From NCBI GenBank assembly GCA_016806715.1, contig CP060531.1, positions 853,966 to 917,965 on the forward strand: 64,000 nucleotides of DNA. Direction: 5' to 3'. Below the pieces are notes generated by a model. That model had not been told where the DNA came from. It did no database searches and saw only the letters and a program-made list of their open reading frames with translations. The stretch comes from Thermoplasmatales archaeon. Its GTDB lineage: Archaea > Thermoplasmatota > Thermoplasmata > Thermoplasmatales > Thermoplasmataceae. Positions 44,465 through 53,772 of this stretch are shown in pieces. A program made the translations under genes and the position numbers. Positions within the stretch are counted from its first letter, which is position 1. Every line of letters starts with the position of its first letter.

Positions 44465-44698
44465 TCAGTCCACCTTTCTTAGCTGTGCCTTATATTGCGA
44501 GTCCTTCCCGAAAACAGGTAGCTTTACCAGATCCTCCGGTGAAACTTTGCTGTCATCAACAACCGCCGAAGCTATTCCATTTTCCAGAGATACTGATATC
44601 TTATCAGCACCGCCTTCTTTCAAGCCCCTGCTCACATGTATTACACAATCATCGCATGTCATTCCAAATACTTTCATTGTTACTTTCCTTGTTGCCAT
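44465..44698 (-). CDS. merP: Heavy-metal-associated (HMA) domain protein, MerP-like
   Basis: 77 residues, ferredoxin-like HMA fold with GMTCDDC (C15 and C18). No signal peptide is visible, so it is cytoplasmic and probably does the job of the N-terminal NmerA domain, handing Hg(II) to MerA. It ends 5 nt before merA. The symbol is used loosely; a copper chaperone would look similar, but the operon points to mercury. Confidence 0.75.
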   Translation of the reverse strand: MATRKVTMKVFGMTCDDCVIHVSRGLKEGGADKISVSLENGIASAVVDDSKVSPEDLVKLPVFGKDSQYKAQLRKVD

Positions 44699-44715
44699 AT
44701 GCTATGATTGGAAGA

Positions 44716-44729
44716 TGCTATATATAGCA
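44716..44729 (-). promoter_or_regulatory. Palindromic TATA/operator of the mer operon
   Basis: TGCTATATATAGCA is a perfect 14-nt palindrome 18-31 nt before the start of the HMA gene. Its position fits a TATA box, and the symmetry suggests that a dimeric regulator could bind the same site. Confidence 0.5.
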
Positions 44730-44916
44730 GAAAGTAAACTTTCCTTTACCTCTGGCAAACATTTGTCGGCATGGGAGGAGAATCAGGGTGACTGAATGAT
44801 TGATAAATAGAGAGGGAATGCCATGAGGAAAGTTCTTTCGTACACTCCGCACAGTATGGTATACAACCAAAGATTTCTTTCACAGTAAGTTTAACTTATC
44901 TTAGTGACCCCTATAA

Positions 44917-44965
44917 TGCGCCCTGACATACTCCCACGGCTAAAGCAAGAGGCTTTCTGCCCGGA
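44917..44965 (+). mobile_element. IS200/IS605-type end hairpin remnant
   Basis: ATACTCCCACGGCTAAAGCA followed by AGAGGCTTTCTGCCCGG. GGCTAAAGC with GGCTTTC can fold as a hairpin, and the sequence resembles the conserved subterminal hairpins of many IS200/IS605 elements. No transposase remains next to it. Confidence 0.35.
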
Positions 44966-45120
44966 TGATCGTAATTTGCTGATGCAAGTTTTTTGCACAT
45001 TCCCGGTAATTTTGCGTTGAAGTACGCCAGGAACTAGTCGCAGCACCGCTGTAGCCGATGCCAATGTTCAGGCTGCCTGAAAAGACTTCTCTTTTGTGCA
45101 TAATATAAGGGATTATCTGG

Positions 45121-45960
45121 TCAGAACGGAAACCTGATCGTTCCTCCGTCTATCTGTATATTTGTCCCGTTGATGTAGGCAGCCTCAGTGGAGCAGAGGA
45201 AAGACACCAGATGGCCTATTTCTTCCGGGTTTCCGAACCTGCCGGCAGGAATTTCGGATTTTATCCTGTTATATGCCTCTTCCTTTGTTGTGCCATTTTT
45301 GATCGCGTTATTCTCAGCAATACTCTCGAGCCTGGGAGTCTGGAAATATCCCTGGGATATGCTGTTGAATGTTATTCCTTTTGAGGCGTATTCCATGGAC
45401 AACACCTTTGACAAACTTACCACTGCAGACCTCAGAGAGGCAGAGATTGCGAAGTTCTGCAGCGGCTGCTTTGTAGTCATTGACGTTATGAACACCACCC
45501 TCCCGCCATGCTCCTGCATATGCGGTAAAACGCTGCGGACCATGGTGATAGTGCTCCTGAGTATCATGTTTATGCTGAAATCCCATTCCTCTTCCGTTAT
45601 TTCCAGGAATGGTGCAACTTTCGGATCACCGTAGTTCACGATAAGGCAGTCTATAGGTCCTGTCTTCTGTTTCACCTCTTCCATTATTCTCCGCACATCT
45701 GATGAATCTGCCAGGCTTCCCACACTGAAATTAACCGCATTTCCTGTTGCATCTCCTATTTCCCTTGCAGCCCTGCTTATTTTTGCCTGGGTATTTGAGA
45801 ATATGTGCACCTTGCAGCCGTCTTCTGCCATAACCTTCGCAACGGCCTTGCCTATACCAGAACTGGAAGCACTGACCAGGGCTACCTTTCCATTCAAACC
45901 TGACATGTTTTCAAACATGACGGGTGAGTATAAAGATATCTCCAGATCGCCAGCGGACAC
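45121..45960 (-). CDS. Short-chain dehydrogenase-like protein, YxxxK motif lost
   Basis: 279-residue Rossmann protein. The nucleotide motif SASSSGIGKAVA, NYG in the NAG position (IVNYGDP) and the catalytic-type Ser in FITSMT are present. Where the family has YxxxK, it reads ISASL, so both Tyr and Lys are replaced. Ends in GTNIQIDGGTIR as usual. Met15 or Met19 (MSGLNGKVALV) are better start candidates than 45960, which overlaps the divergent MFS frame. It may be inactive or use a different mechanism. Confidence 0.75.
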   Translation of the reverse strand: MSAGDLEISLYSPVMFENMSGLNGKVALVSASSSGIGKAVAKVMAEDGCKVHIFSNTQAKISRAAREIGDATGNAVNFSVGSLADSSDVRRIMEEVKQKTGPIDCLIVNYGDPKVAPFLEITEEEWDFSINMILRSTITMVRSVLPHMQEHGGRVVFITSMTTKQPLQNFAISASLRSAVVSLSKVLSMEYASKGITFNSISQGYFQTPRLESIAENNAIKNGTTKEEAYNRIKSEIPAGRFGNPEEIGHLVSFLCSTEAAYINGTNIQIDGGTIRFPF

Positions 45961-45998
45961 ATCACGGATGCCCGATCAGACGAACATTGAAGCGAAGC

Positions 45999-47453
45999 GT
46001 GCAGCTCGCTGAAATTAAAAATATCATAAGCCAATACTTGACAGTGGAAAGCGAAAACAAGCTTATCATTGCACTTTTGGTAGCAGTACTGATGGGTGCA
46101 GTGGATTCCACTATTGTAATACTTGCCCTACCAACAATTACGGTCGATCTTGGCACAACACTTTCCCTGTCCATCTGGATCATAATGATCTACCTTCTTG
46201 TGATTGCAGTTGGAACCACGCAACTTGGAAGATTGGGAGACATACTCTCAAGAAAGAGGATATTCAACGCAGGAATCGCACTTTTTACCCTTGGGTCTGC
46301 CCTGTGCGGTGCATCTCCAACAATCCTCTACCTGATTTTGTTCAGGGGTATACAGGCGTCAGGAGCCGCAATGATACAGTCAAACAGCGGGGCAATTGTT
46401 GCAGACAATTTTCCCCCAAACAGGAGAGGCAGGGTCTTTGGCTACACTTCAGTGGGATATAACGCCGGCGCAATGCTGGGAATAGTCTTTGGCGGCTTGA
46501 TAACCACGTTCATAGGGTGGCGTTACATTTTTTACATTAATGTGCCCATAGGGATATTTGCTTTTATTTTCGCGGTACGGAACATAAAACCCGGCAAGAG
46601 AGTGGACAACAAGCTTGACATTCCCGGAACTACGACCCTCGCAATCTCCTTATCTCTGATATCCTACGCGGTTGTTGATATAACGGCTAACGGCGTTGAT
46701 GCATTCAATGAACTGCTTGTCCTATCTGGCCTCATACTGGTAGTTATATTTGTGCTGATCGAGAGGGTTGTATCCAGGCCGCTGCTTCCCCTCAAGATTT
46801 TCAGGATACGGATCCTCAGTTTCTCCATAATGGCATCATTCTTCCAGAGTCTTGGATTTCTTGCGGTTGTTTTCATTGTTATAATGTATCTGCAGGGCAT
46901 CAGAGGACTTTCTCCGCTGGATAGCTCGCTTCTGCTTCTTCCTGGATACGTTGTCGGCAGTGTTCTTGGCCCTTTTTTTGGAAAACTTACCGATCGCATC
47001 GGTTCAAGGATTCCAGCTACCATGGGCCTCTTTATAATGGGTTCAGCCATACTTGTATACCTGACCATCACAGTCACCTCCTCGCTGTACATAGTGCTTG
47101 TTGGTTCGTTCCTCACCGGCACGGGTTCATCCATGTTCTACCCCGCAAACAACAGCGCCGTGATGGCAAATTCTCCCAGGGAACTCTACGGCCTCTCGTC
47201 AGGATTCCTGAGGACGATGGCTAACATAGGGATGCTGGGCAGTTTCATCGTTGCCATAACAATTGCCAGCATTAGCGTCCCAAGGTCAGTTGCTTTCGCG
47301 GTTTTTGCAGGGGTACTCAATTCACTTGGGAGCGTTTCTGCATCGTTCATGACCGGAATTCATTCCGCGCTCCTGGTGGCTCTCCTGATTCTTGCAGTGG
47401 CTGGCATTCTTTCGCTTTCAAGGGGTGGAGAAAACCGGCCCGGACAGCACTGA
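45999..47453 (+). CDS. MFS efflux transporter, DHA2 (EmrB/QacA) family
   Basis: Drug:H+ antiporter-2 type protein with about 14 hydrophobic helices. Motifs: MGAVDSTIVILALPTI (motif D1-like), GRLGDILSRKRIF (motif A) and FRGIQASGAAMIQ. The frame is open from 45924, but the first 25 residues are polar, odd, and overlap the SDR gene. A GTG at 45999 (VQLAEIKNII) is a better start, though not certain. It probably exports hydrophobic toxic compounds. Confidence 0.8.
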   Translation: MQLAEIKNIISQYLTVESENKLIIALLVAVLMGAVDSTIVILALPTITVDLGTTLSLSIWIIMIYLLVIAVGTTQLGRLGDILSRKRIFNAGIALFTLGSALCGASPTILYLILFRGIQASGAAMIQSNSGAIVADNFPPNRRGRVFGYTSVGYNAGAMLGIVFGGLITTFIGWRYIFYINVPIGIFAFIFAVRNIKPGKRVDNKLDIPGTTTLAISLSLISYAVVDITANGVDAFNELLVLSGLILVVIFVLIERVVSRPLLPLKIFRIRILSFSIMASFFQSLGFLAVVFIVIMYLQGIRGLSPLDSSLLLLPGYVVGSVLGPFFGKLTDRIGSRIPATMGLFIMGSAILVYLTITVTSSLYIVLVGSFLTGTGSSMFYPANNSAVMANSPRELYGLSSGFLRTMANIGMLGSFIVAITIASISVPRSVAFAVFAGVLNSLGSVSASFMTGIHSALLVALLILAVAGILSLSRGGENRPGQH

Positions 47454-47527
47454 AGAGAGATTGCCTCGTTATGCATGAGAGACCCGGCAAATGTTTCCAG
47501 AAATACTGCATGAAAAACGGATAGCCG

Positions 47528-47537
47528 TATATATAAA
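47528..47537 (+). promoter_or_regulatory. TATA box of the sdh operon
   Basis: TATATATAAA lies 43-52 nt before the TTG assigned as sdhA start. An ATG at 47564 sits at the normal leaderless distance but opens a different, short frame. Confidence 0.5.
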
Positions 47538-47579
47538 GCGCTTACTTAAAGCCATTTTAAGCAATGACTGTTCCGGGTC

Positions 47580-49289
47580 TTGATTTTGGAGATTGTAAGG
47601 GAAGATGTCATCATAATTGGAGGAGGCATGGCTGGTCTCAGGGCTGCCATAGCTGCTGCCGAATACAGTAAAAACATATCAGTGGGGGTAGTGTCAAAAC
47701 TGTATCCTCTTAGGTCACATTCAGTTTCAGCAGAAGGGGGGACCGGTGCAGTACTTAACCCGAATGATAGTTTTGACCTTCATTCCTTTGACACCATCAA
47801 GGGGAGCGATTATCTGGCCGACCAGGATGCGGTTGAAAGGTTCGCCAGGATCGTGCCTGAGCAGATCTATGCCACTGACCACTGGGGTTGCCCATGGAGC
47901 AGGAATCCTGACGGAACCATATCGCAGAGGGACTTCGGCGGCCTGAGTTTTCCAAGAGCCACATTTGCAGCTGACAAAACTGGATTCCACGTTATGCAAA
48001 CGCTCTTCAGCAGGTGCATGAAGTATGATAACATACATTTCTACAACGAGTATTTTGCCACCTCGCTCATAGTGTCCAACAATGCGTTCAATGGCCTGAC
48101 TGCAATCAGGATGAGGAATGGGGAATTCACGGTCTTCCAGGGAAAATCACTTGTGTTCGCTGCGGGAGGCGCCGGCAGGCTATACAAATTCAGCACATAT
48201 GCGCATTCCGTAACTGGAGACGGAGATGCCATAGCATTCCGTGCAGGACTCCCGCTTAAGGACATGGAGTTCATACAGTTTCATCCGACCGGACTTGTCC
48301 CCTCTGGCATACTCATAACGGAGGCGGCAAGGTCAGAAGGAGGTTATCTTGTCAATGGCGAAGGAAAGAGATTCATGGATAAATACGCCCCTACTAAACT
48401 TGAAAAAGCGCCCAGGGACATAGTTTCCAGGGCCATAATGTGGGAGATCGAGGCGGGAAGGGGTGTAACCGGTAAGTATGGGAATGTTCCGTACATAAAC
48501 CTCGATATGCGGCATATGGCCGACATCCTTGAGGAAAAACTTCCCATGATCACGGAAATAGCAAAAAAATTCAATGACATAGATGCCGCAACCGATTTCA
48601 TTCCAATACGGCCTGCAACACACTACACAATGGGCGGAATCTCTGTCGGCCTCAATACTGAGACAGAAATCCCAGGGATTTTTGGTGCCGGAGAGAATGT
48701 TGCAATAAGCATTCATGGCGCAAACCGTCTCGGATCAAATTCAACCAACGAGTGCCTTGCATTCGGAAATGTTTCCGGAGTCATGGCAGCGGAGTGGGCA
48801 ATGAGCCACTCTGTCCCGGAACTTGAACGATCCAGGGCAGAACTTGAGGAGAAGAGGATATGGGATGGCCTCCTGAACAGCGATGGGGGAGAAGACGTAT
48901 CGAAGATAGCGGAAGACCTGCGGACCACCATGGACTCAAATGTTGGTGTATTCAGGAACGGGGACGATCTCATGGAGGCAATGAAGCAGATTAAGGCCAT
49001 AGAGGATCGCTACAGGAAGGTCACAATAGTGGACAAATCAAGTGTCTTCAACCTTGAACTGACACGTGCCCTTGAGGTTGGATTCATGATAGACCTGGCG
49101 GATATCATCACAAAGGGTGCCCTCATGAGGAAGGAAAGCAGGGGGGCACATTACCGGAAAGATTTTCCGCAGAGGGATGACGTTAATTTCCTCAAGCATA
49201 CAGTTGCCAGATACACAAAAGAGGGTGTGACGCTCGAATACACACCAGTTACCATAACAAAGTGGAAACCCGCTCCAAGAGTATACTGA
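47580..49289 (+). CDS. sdhA: Succinate dehydrogenase flavoprotein subunit
   Basis: 569 residues, FAD-containing succinate:quinone oxidoreductase subunit of the TCA cycle and respiratory chain. Motifs: IIGGGMAGLRAA, LRSHSVSAEGG (FAD-linking His), QFHPTG, TEAARSEGGYL, HGANRLGSNS. No ATG precedes the dinucleotide motif in frame; TTG at 47580 (or 47586) is the likely start. It is the first gene of sdhABCD. Confidence 0.95.
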   Translation: MILEIVREDVIIIGGGMAGLRAAIAAAEYSKNISVGVVSKLYPLRSHSVSAEGGTGAVLNPNDSFDLHSFDTIKGSDYLADQDAVERFARIVPEQIYATDHWGCPWSRNPDGTISQRDFGGLSFPRATFAADKTGFHVMQTLFSRCMKYDNIHFYNEYFATSLIVSNNAFNGLTAIRMRNGEFTVFQGKSLVFAAGGAGRLYKFSTYAHSVTGDGDAIAFRAGLPLKDMEFIQFHPTGLVPSGILITEAARSEGGYLVNGEGKRFMDKYAPTKLEKAPRDIVSRAIMWEIEAGRGVTGKYGNVPYINLDMRHMADILEEKLPMITEIAKKFNDIDAATDFIPIRPATHYTMGGISVGLNTETEIPGIFGAGENVAISIHGANRLGSNSTNECLAFGNVSGVMAAEWAMSHSVPELERSRAELEEKRIWDGLLNSDGGEDVSKIAEDLRTTMDSNVGVFRNGDDLMEAMKQIKAIEDRYRKVTIVDKSSVFNLELTRALEVGFMIDLADIITKGALMRKESRGAHYRKDFPQRDDVNFLKHTVARYTKEGVTLEYTPVTITKWKPAPRVY

Positions 49290-49297
49290 GTGAGAAA

Positions 49298-50026
49298 ATG
49301 ACAAAGACAGAATATGAATTCACCGTGAAGCGCAAGAATGATGAGGGGGCTGTGAGTTATTCCAGATACAGCGTGCCAAAGGACAAGATTTCCACGGTCC
49401 TTGAAGGCCTTATATATATAACGGAAAACATCGACCAGACCCTGTCGGTTAGATACTCATGCAGGATGGAGATATGCGGAAGCTGCGGCATGGAAATCAA
49501 CGGGAAACCCAGGATGGCCTGCTCGACAATAGCTTCAAAACTTGGGACTGACAAGATAAGGGTCGAGCCTTTGAAGCACTATGATGTTGTTAAGGACCTG
49601 GTAGTGGACATAGATCCGTTCTTCGAAAAATACAGGAAGGGGCTTCCATACATAATCAGGAATGACGAGGAGGATTACAGTTCCGAACTGAGGCAGACTC
49701 CGGAACAGTTCAAGGAATATGAGAAGTATTCTATGTGCATCAAGTGCGGTCTGTGCCTTGACGCATGCCCCATTGCAGGTACTGATCCGGATTACATGGG
49801 ACCTGCAGCCCTTGCAGGCGTACTCAGGTACAACCTTGACAACAGGGACCAGGGCTCAAGATACAGGCTGGAGATAATAAACGGTGAAGAAGGCACATCA
49901 AGATGCCACTTCGTCGGGGAATGCACGGAGGCATGCCCCAAGGGCGTCGATCCATCATTCGCGATACAGATACTGAGGTCGCAGGGGCTCAAGCATGAGA
50001 TTTCAAAAATATTCCGGAAGGACTGA
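49298..50026 (+). CDS. sdhB: Succinate dehydrogenase iron-sulfur subunit
   Basis: 242 residues from ATG 49298. The 2Fe-2S motif SCRMEICGSCGMEINGK with later Cys (MACS), the 4Fe-4S motif CIKCGLCLDACP and the third cluster motif CHFVGECTEACPKG give the three-cluster pattern of SdhB. It passes electrons from FAD to quinone. Starts 8 nt after sdhA. Confidence 0.95.
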   Translation: MTKTEYEFTVKRKNDEGAVSYSRYSVPKDKISTVLEGLIYITENIDQTLSVRYSCRMEICGSCGMEINGKPRMACSTIASKLGTDKIRVEPLKHYDVVKDLVVDIDPFFEKYRKGLPYIIRNDEEDYSSELRQTPEQFKEYEKYSMCIKCGLCLDACPIAGTDPDYMGPAALAGVLRYNLDNRDQGSRYRLEIINGEEGTSRCHFVGECTEACPKGVDPSFAIQILRSQGLKHEISKIFRKD

Positions 50027-50030
50027 TCGC

Positions 50031-50426
50031 ATGGAAAGCAAGGTTGGAATCCTAGAGTGGTTCAGGTTCAAGGGCAAGGGCATCGGATACTTTGGGTACA
50101 CATTCCAGAGACTTTCAGGAATCGTGATCGTGCTTTACCTTTACCTGCACTACATTGTCCTTTCAAATCTGCTGAGGGGCCCGGTGACATATAACGAGAT
50201 TGTTGGCTCAATAACCTACGGTCCATATGACATATTCGTTGCATTTGACGTTCTTCTTGCTCTCGTCATCTTCTATCACGGGGCAAACGGGATCAGGCTT
50301 GCACTGAATGAGATGGGCGTCGGCCTGAAGCACAACAAACTGTTCTTCTTCCTCTTCGAGGCAGTATCCATGGTTGTACTGGTCGTATTTCTCTATTATG
50401 CATGGAGATTCATAGCGGTAGGGTGA
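50031..50426 (+). CDS. sdhC: Succinate dehydrogenase membrane subunit C
   Basis: 131 residues from ATG 50031, three hydrophobic helices. YTFQRLSGIVIVLYLYLHY and IFYHGANGIRLAL carry His residues at positions where the family binds heme b and quinone. It anchors SdhAB in the membrane, 4 nt after sdhB. Confidence 0.88.
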   Translation: MESKVGILEWFRFKGKGIGYFGYTFQRLSGIVIVLYLYLHYIVLSNLLRGPVTYNEIVGSITYGPYDIFVAFDVLLALVIFYHGANGIRLALNEMGVGLKHNKLFFFLFEAVSMVVLVVFLYYAWRFIAVG

Positions 50427-50430
50427 ATAA

Positions 50431-50826
50431 ATGGAAAACAAAAATCTCATCAGGCCAAAAACAAGCAGGGGGACACTGGGTCCCATACAGTGGTTCTTCC
50501 AGGCGGTATCCGGAATATTCCTGGTTTTCTTTGTCGGGGTGCATCTTTACCTGGCACACATAAACTTCGGTCATCCCATAGCCTTCTATGATTCCGTGCT
50601 GAACAATATGCACAACCCATGGTGGCTGGCATTCTACATTGCATTCGACTGGATCGTCACGTACCATGCACTGAATGGCGTGAAGGGCGTGATTTATGAC
50701 ATGGGAATCAAGCCTGCTACCAGAAAATGGGTGTCTTACGGGCTCATCGCGCTTTACATTGTCTCCATAATATATGGAACGGTACTTGCAATCGCTGTCT
50801 CACACATTACAGTTCCGCCGCCATGA
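50431..50826 (+). CDS. sdhD: Succinate dehydrogenase membrane subunit D
   Basis: 131 residues, three hydrophobic helices with QAVSGIFLVFFVGVHLYL and TYHALNGVKGVIYD, the second heme/quinone side of the anchor. Starts 4 nt after sdhC and closes the operon. The C versus D naming is by order. Confidence 0.85.
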   Translation: MENKNLIRPKTSRGTLGPIQWFFQAVSGIFLVFFVGVHLYLAHINFGHPIAFYDSVLNNMHNPWWLAFYIAFDWIVTYHALNGVKGVIYDMGIKPATRKWVSYGLIALYIVSIIYGTVLAIAVSHITVPPP

Positions 50827-50838
50827 ACTGTGCAGCAA

Positions 50839-51115
50839 TCAGTCCAGGCGCTTGATGATGTGATACCCATACTGTGTTTTAACGATTCCGGAAACCTCGC
50901 CCTTCTTCAGGCCGAAGGCGGCCTTTTCGAATTCCTTGACCATGGCTCCACGCCCAAAAAAAGCCAATGTCCCCTCCTCTCTTCCTTGATCCGTCGATTG
51001 AGTATTGTTCGGCAAGCTTTCCGAAGCTCTCTCCTTTGCTGAGTTTATCAAGTATTTCTTTCGCAAGTGCCTCCTTCTGCACGAGTATGTGGGAGCACCT
51101 TATTTTTTCCGCCAT
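50839..51115 (-). pseudogene. ppiC: Parvulin-type peptidyl-prolyl isomerase with a homopolymer frameshift
   Basis: The frame from 51115 reads [15 protein letters not shown]...GGDIGFF, then shifts. A second frame continues [16 protein letters not shown]...[12 protein letters not shown] to 50839. Joined, they make a normal 91-residue parvulin domain with cis/trans isomerase motifs at both ends. The shift falls in a run of seven T on the minus strand (A7 at 50956-50962); six would restore it. It could be a sequencing error. The enzyme assists protein folding in the cytoplasm. Confidence 0.85.
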
Positions 51116-51208
51116 GGATCTCAGTAACGCAGATACAATTAAATTTGCTGCTATACAACTCGCGCATCGATGATCAATTAATAGGTGTGCTTTCCATTAA
51201 CTCAGTGA

Positions 51209-52438
51209 ATGGAATCGCAGCAGAAGCGTTCTCGCGGCTTCATAGTCGGCTACAACCTCATCTACCTTGGCGTGAACTACCTGTGGATATCTTTTGAAAC
51301 GCTAATACTTCCGATCCAGATTGGCAGCGTTGTCCCTGAATCAGAAATGGGATTGTTCCTCGGTATTGTTGCCTCTCTGGGAAGCTTCTCGGGAATAGTT
51401 GGGAACATTTCCTCAGGTGTTCTAAGCGATCGGTTCAGGATAGGGAGGGGAAAGAGGTCGCCATACATATTCATAGGAATAGTTTTAGTGGCTGCAATGC
51501 TGATTGGCGAGAGTTTTTTCAGCCCCTCGTTATATGAAATCCTGGCCGGCTACATTGTCCTCCAGTCATTCTCAAACATGGCCATAGGGTCGACCCAGCC
51601 CATACTTGCCGAGATTGAGAGCCATGAACAGAGGGGTACATCTGCCGGGCTGAACGGTCTTTTCACCCTCATAGGAGCAGCCATGGGATTCGGCGTCACA
51701 TCCTATTTCCTCAACTCGCCATACAGGAACGGAGATATGTATGCGCTGGCCGCGGGCATAATCATTACGGGACTTGCCACCATTTACACAATCCGGAAGG
51801 TCGATTCTCTTCCTGCCCCGGAAAAAATGGATAAATTACCACTGCGCATGATCAGGAGACCACCCCGGGACATGAGGAAATTCAGCGGACTTGCCACCGG
51901 GAGCTTCTTCGTTTTCATGGGAATAACGGGGTTGACTTTCTTTGAGCTATATTTCTTCAAGCAGGTTCTTGATATCCCGAACCCGGCGACGTATGTGGCA
52001 ATTGCCGGCATATTAGTGCTTGCCGTATCTGCAGTGGCCTCAATTACCCTCGGGCATTTTTCAGGGAGGATCGGCAGGTGGAACATCCTTGTTGCCGATG
52101 CCATTATTGCAGCAGTCCCCACTGTGCTGATTCCATATTTCAGGACCTTCTATATTTTCCTGATCCTCGGATCATTCATTGGCGCCGCGTATGGAACATT
52201 CTACAGTGTCTCCTATGCTCTTGCCAGCGACCTTGTCCCAAAAGGTGAAACGGGAAAATACATGGCCCTCTTTAATCTCTCCCTTACAGGTGCGTCAACA
52301 ATATCCCCGCTCATCTACGGACTGATACTTTACCTGTTGAGGGCTTCGGTGCACCTCGGCTATGTTGGCCTCTTCTCCGCAGCCGGTTCATTCTACGTAG
52401 CGGGAGCAGCCATCCTGTTCGTTGCCTCCAGGAGGTGA
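51209..52438 (+). CDS. MFS transporter
   Basis: 409-residue, 12-helix major facilitator. Motif A version GVLSDRFRIGRGKRSPYIF lies after helix 2, with repeat-like GHFSGRIGRWNIL in the second half. It resembles the sugar/cation-type permeases of unknown substrate. Convergent with the TauE-like gene, with only 4 nt between stops. Confidence 0.75.
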   Translation: MESQQKRSRGFIVGYNLIYLGVNYLWISFETLILPIQIGSVVPESEMGLFLGIVASLGSFSGIVGNISSGVLSDRFRIGRGKRSPYIFIGIVLVAAMLIGESFFSPSLYEILAGYIVLQSFSNMAIGSTQPILAEIESHEQRGTSAGLNGLFTLIGAAMGFGVTSYFLNSPYRNGDMYALAAGIIITGLATIYTIRKVDSLPAPEKMDKLPLRMIRRPPRDMRKFSGLATGSFFVFMGITGLTFFELYFFKQVLDIPNPATYVAIAGILVLAVSAVASITLGHFSGRIGRWNILVADAIIAAVPTVLIPYFRTFYIFLILGSFIGAAYGTFYSVSYALASDLVPKGETGKYMALFNLSLTGASTISPLIYGLILYLLRASVHLGYVGLFSAAGSFYVAGAAILFVASRR

Positions 52439-52442
52439 CGGT

Positions 52443-53255
52443 TCACAGGAAAGCATTCGCATTCATGTATAGCATGTATATTGCAACGATTATTATTATG
52501 ACGGCAAACACCCTGGTGAGGGTCCGTTTAGGCATTTTTGAAGAAAAGTTTGCGCCAACCCATCCACCTAACACGCCTCCGATTATGAACAATACCGATA
52601 TGACAAGGTCCAGGTCTCCGCTGAGGGCGTACCTTGCTGCAGTTACAACGCCAAATGTCCCCACTGCAAATAGGGAGGTACCTACCGCCTGGATTATATT
52701 AAAACCAGCAGAGAAAATAAGGCCCGGCACTATGAGGAAACCCCCGCCTATGCCGAAGTATCCGGATGCAAAACCCACAAGTGCTCCAATTCCTGTCAGC
52801 TTCTTCAGGTTGAGTTCCTTCTTCTGTGGCTCAACTGCGGTGTCGATGCATTTCCTCTTGAGCATATAAGCGGCGATGACTATCATAAGAATTGCGAATA
52901 TGAACAGGAGCTTGGTTCCGGGAGTTAGCAGGCCAAGTTCTGCCCCTATGAGCACACCTATTACACCGGGAATGCTGAACAGGATACCCACTCTGAGGTT
53001 CACGTGCCCTTTCCTCGCATGTGGAATCAGGTTTAGGTACGCATTAATCCCCACAGCAAGTGCCGTAGTGCCTATTGCCAGGTGGGGATGGTCGAAACCC
53101 ACAAAGTAAACGAGCAATGGTATTGCGAGGATCGAACCTCCGCCGCCTATTAGCCCCAGAGAAAAGCCTACGATGAATCCTGATATCACAGACAGGAGGA
53201 GCTGCAGTGTACTTACCTCTATAATACTAAATCCCTTCCTCTCACTGCATTGCAT
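52443..53255 (-). CDS. TauE/SafE family permease
   Basis: 270 residues, about eight hydrophobic helices in two repeats, each with the family glycine-rich loop: SLGLIGGGGSILAIPLL and ASGYFGIGGGFLIVPGL. Members export sulfite, sulfoacetate or related anions. The first residues MQCSERKG may not belong; a start near residue 14-17 is possible. Confidence 0.85.
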   Translation of the reverse strand: MQCSERKGFSIIEVSTLQLLLSVISGFIVGFSLGLIGGGGSILAIPLLVYFVGFDHPHLAIGTTALAVGINAYLNLIPHARKGHVNLRVGILFSIPGVIGVLIGAELGLLTPGTKLLFIFAILMIVIAAYMLKRKCIDTAVEPQKKELNLKKLTGIGALVGFASGYFGIGGGFLIVPGLIFSAGFNIIQAVGTSLFAVGTFGVVTAARYALSGDLDLVISVLFIIGGVLGGWVGANFSSKMPKRTLTRVFAVIIIIVAIYMLYMNANAFL

Positions 53256-53293
53256 TATTCCTCATAAACAATAGGGATTTTGCAGGAATCCGT

Positions 53294-53680
53294 TCATTTC
53301 CTTGCTTTTTTTCCGACCATGTTGTTGAAATTAGTCGCGAAGGCACTGCCAAACATCTGCTCAAGTTCCTGATCGGTAAAAAGATTCAGCGCCTTTACAA
53401 GCAGGGGATAGAGTGGCCTGTATGGAGGTACGGCCTCCATTGTTAGCGCAGCATGCCCGATGAAGTCAACAGACCTCAGCTCCACGTTGTCAGGCCCGTT
53501 GAGTGTTTCCGTCCTGAGCATGCCCATGAACCATTCCTTGTATGCCTGGATTGATTTTCCGAGATTGTCTTCCTCATTCTTCCGTCCGAAGAATCCCGGT
53601 GATTCCAGCCTGGACATTATGGATGCGACCTTGTTTGTATATTCACGTTCAATGATTCCAAGGAACATCCGGTAATTCAT
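53294..53680 (-). CDS. Hypothetical protein
   Basis: 128 residues, largely helical and polar, no membrane segment. Segments such as GFFGRKNEEDNLGKS and LFTDQELEQMFGSAFA give no family I can name. It lies alone upstream of the TauE gene on the same strand with about 40 nt between. Confidence 0.55.
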   Translation of the reverse strand: MNYRMFLGIIEREYTNKVASIMSRLESPGFFGRKNEEDNLGKSIQAYKEWFMGMLRTETLNGPDNVELRSVDFIGHAALTMEAVPPYRPLYPLLVKALNLFTDQELEQMFGSAFATNFNNMVGKKARK

Positions 53681-53772
53681 CTAATTTAATATTGGGATGT
53701 GGATATTAAGCGTTGTGGGACAAAAATCGGGATATTGCGCCGGACCGCAATATTTCCCCTTCTATCAATCGG

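Larger units (their letters stand above)
44699..45120. other. Island right flank, no gene
   Basis: About 420 nt. It holds the mer promoter palindrome at the left and an IS200/IS605-like hairpin near 44917-44965. The rest shows no gene. I take the right end of the accessory island to lie here. Confidence 0.4.

Noticed and set aside
47564-47680. ATG 47564 as the sdhA start, at leaderless distance from the TATA box
   Set aside because: It is out of frame with SdhA and soon meets a stop.
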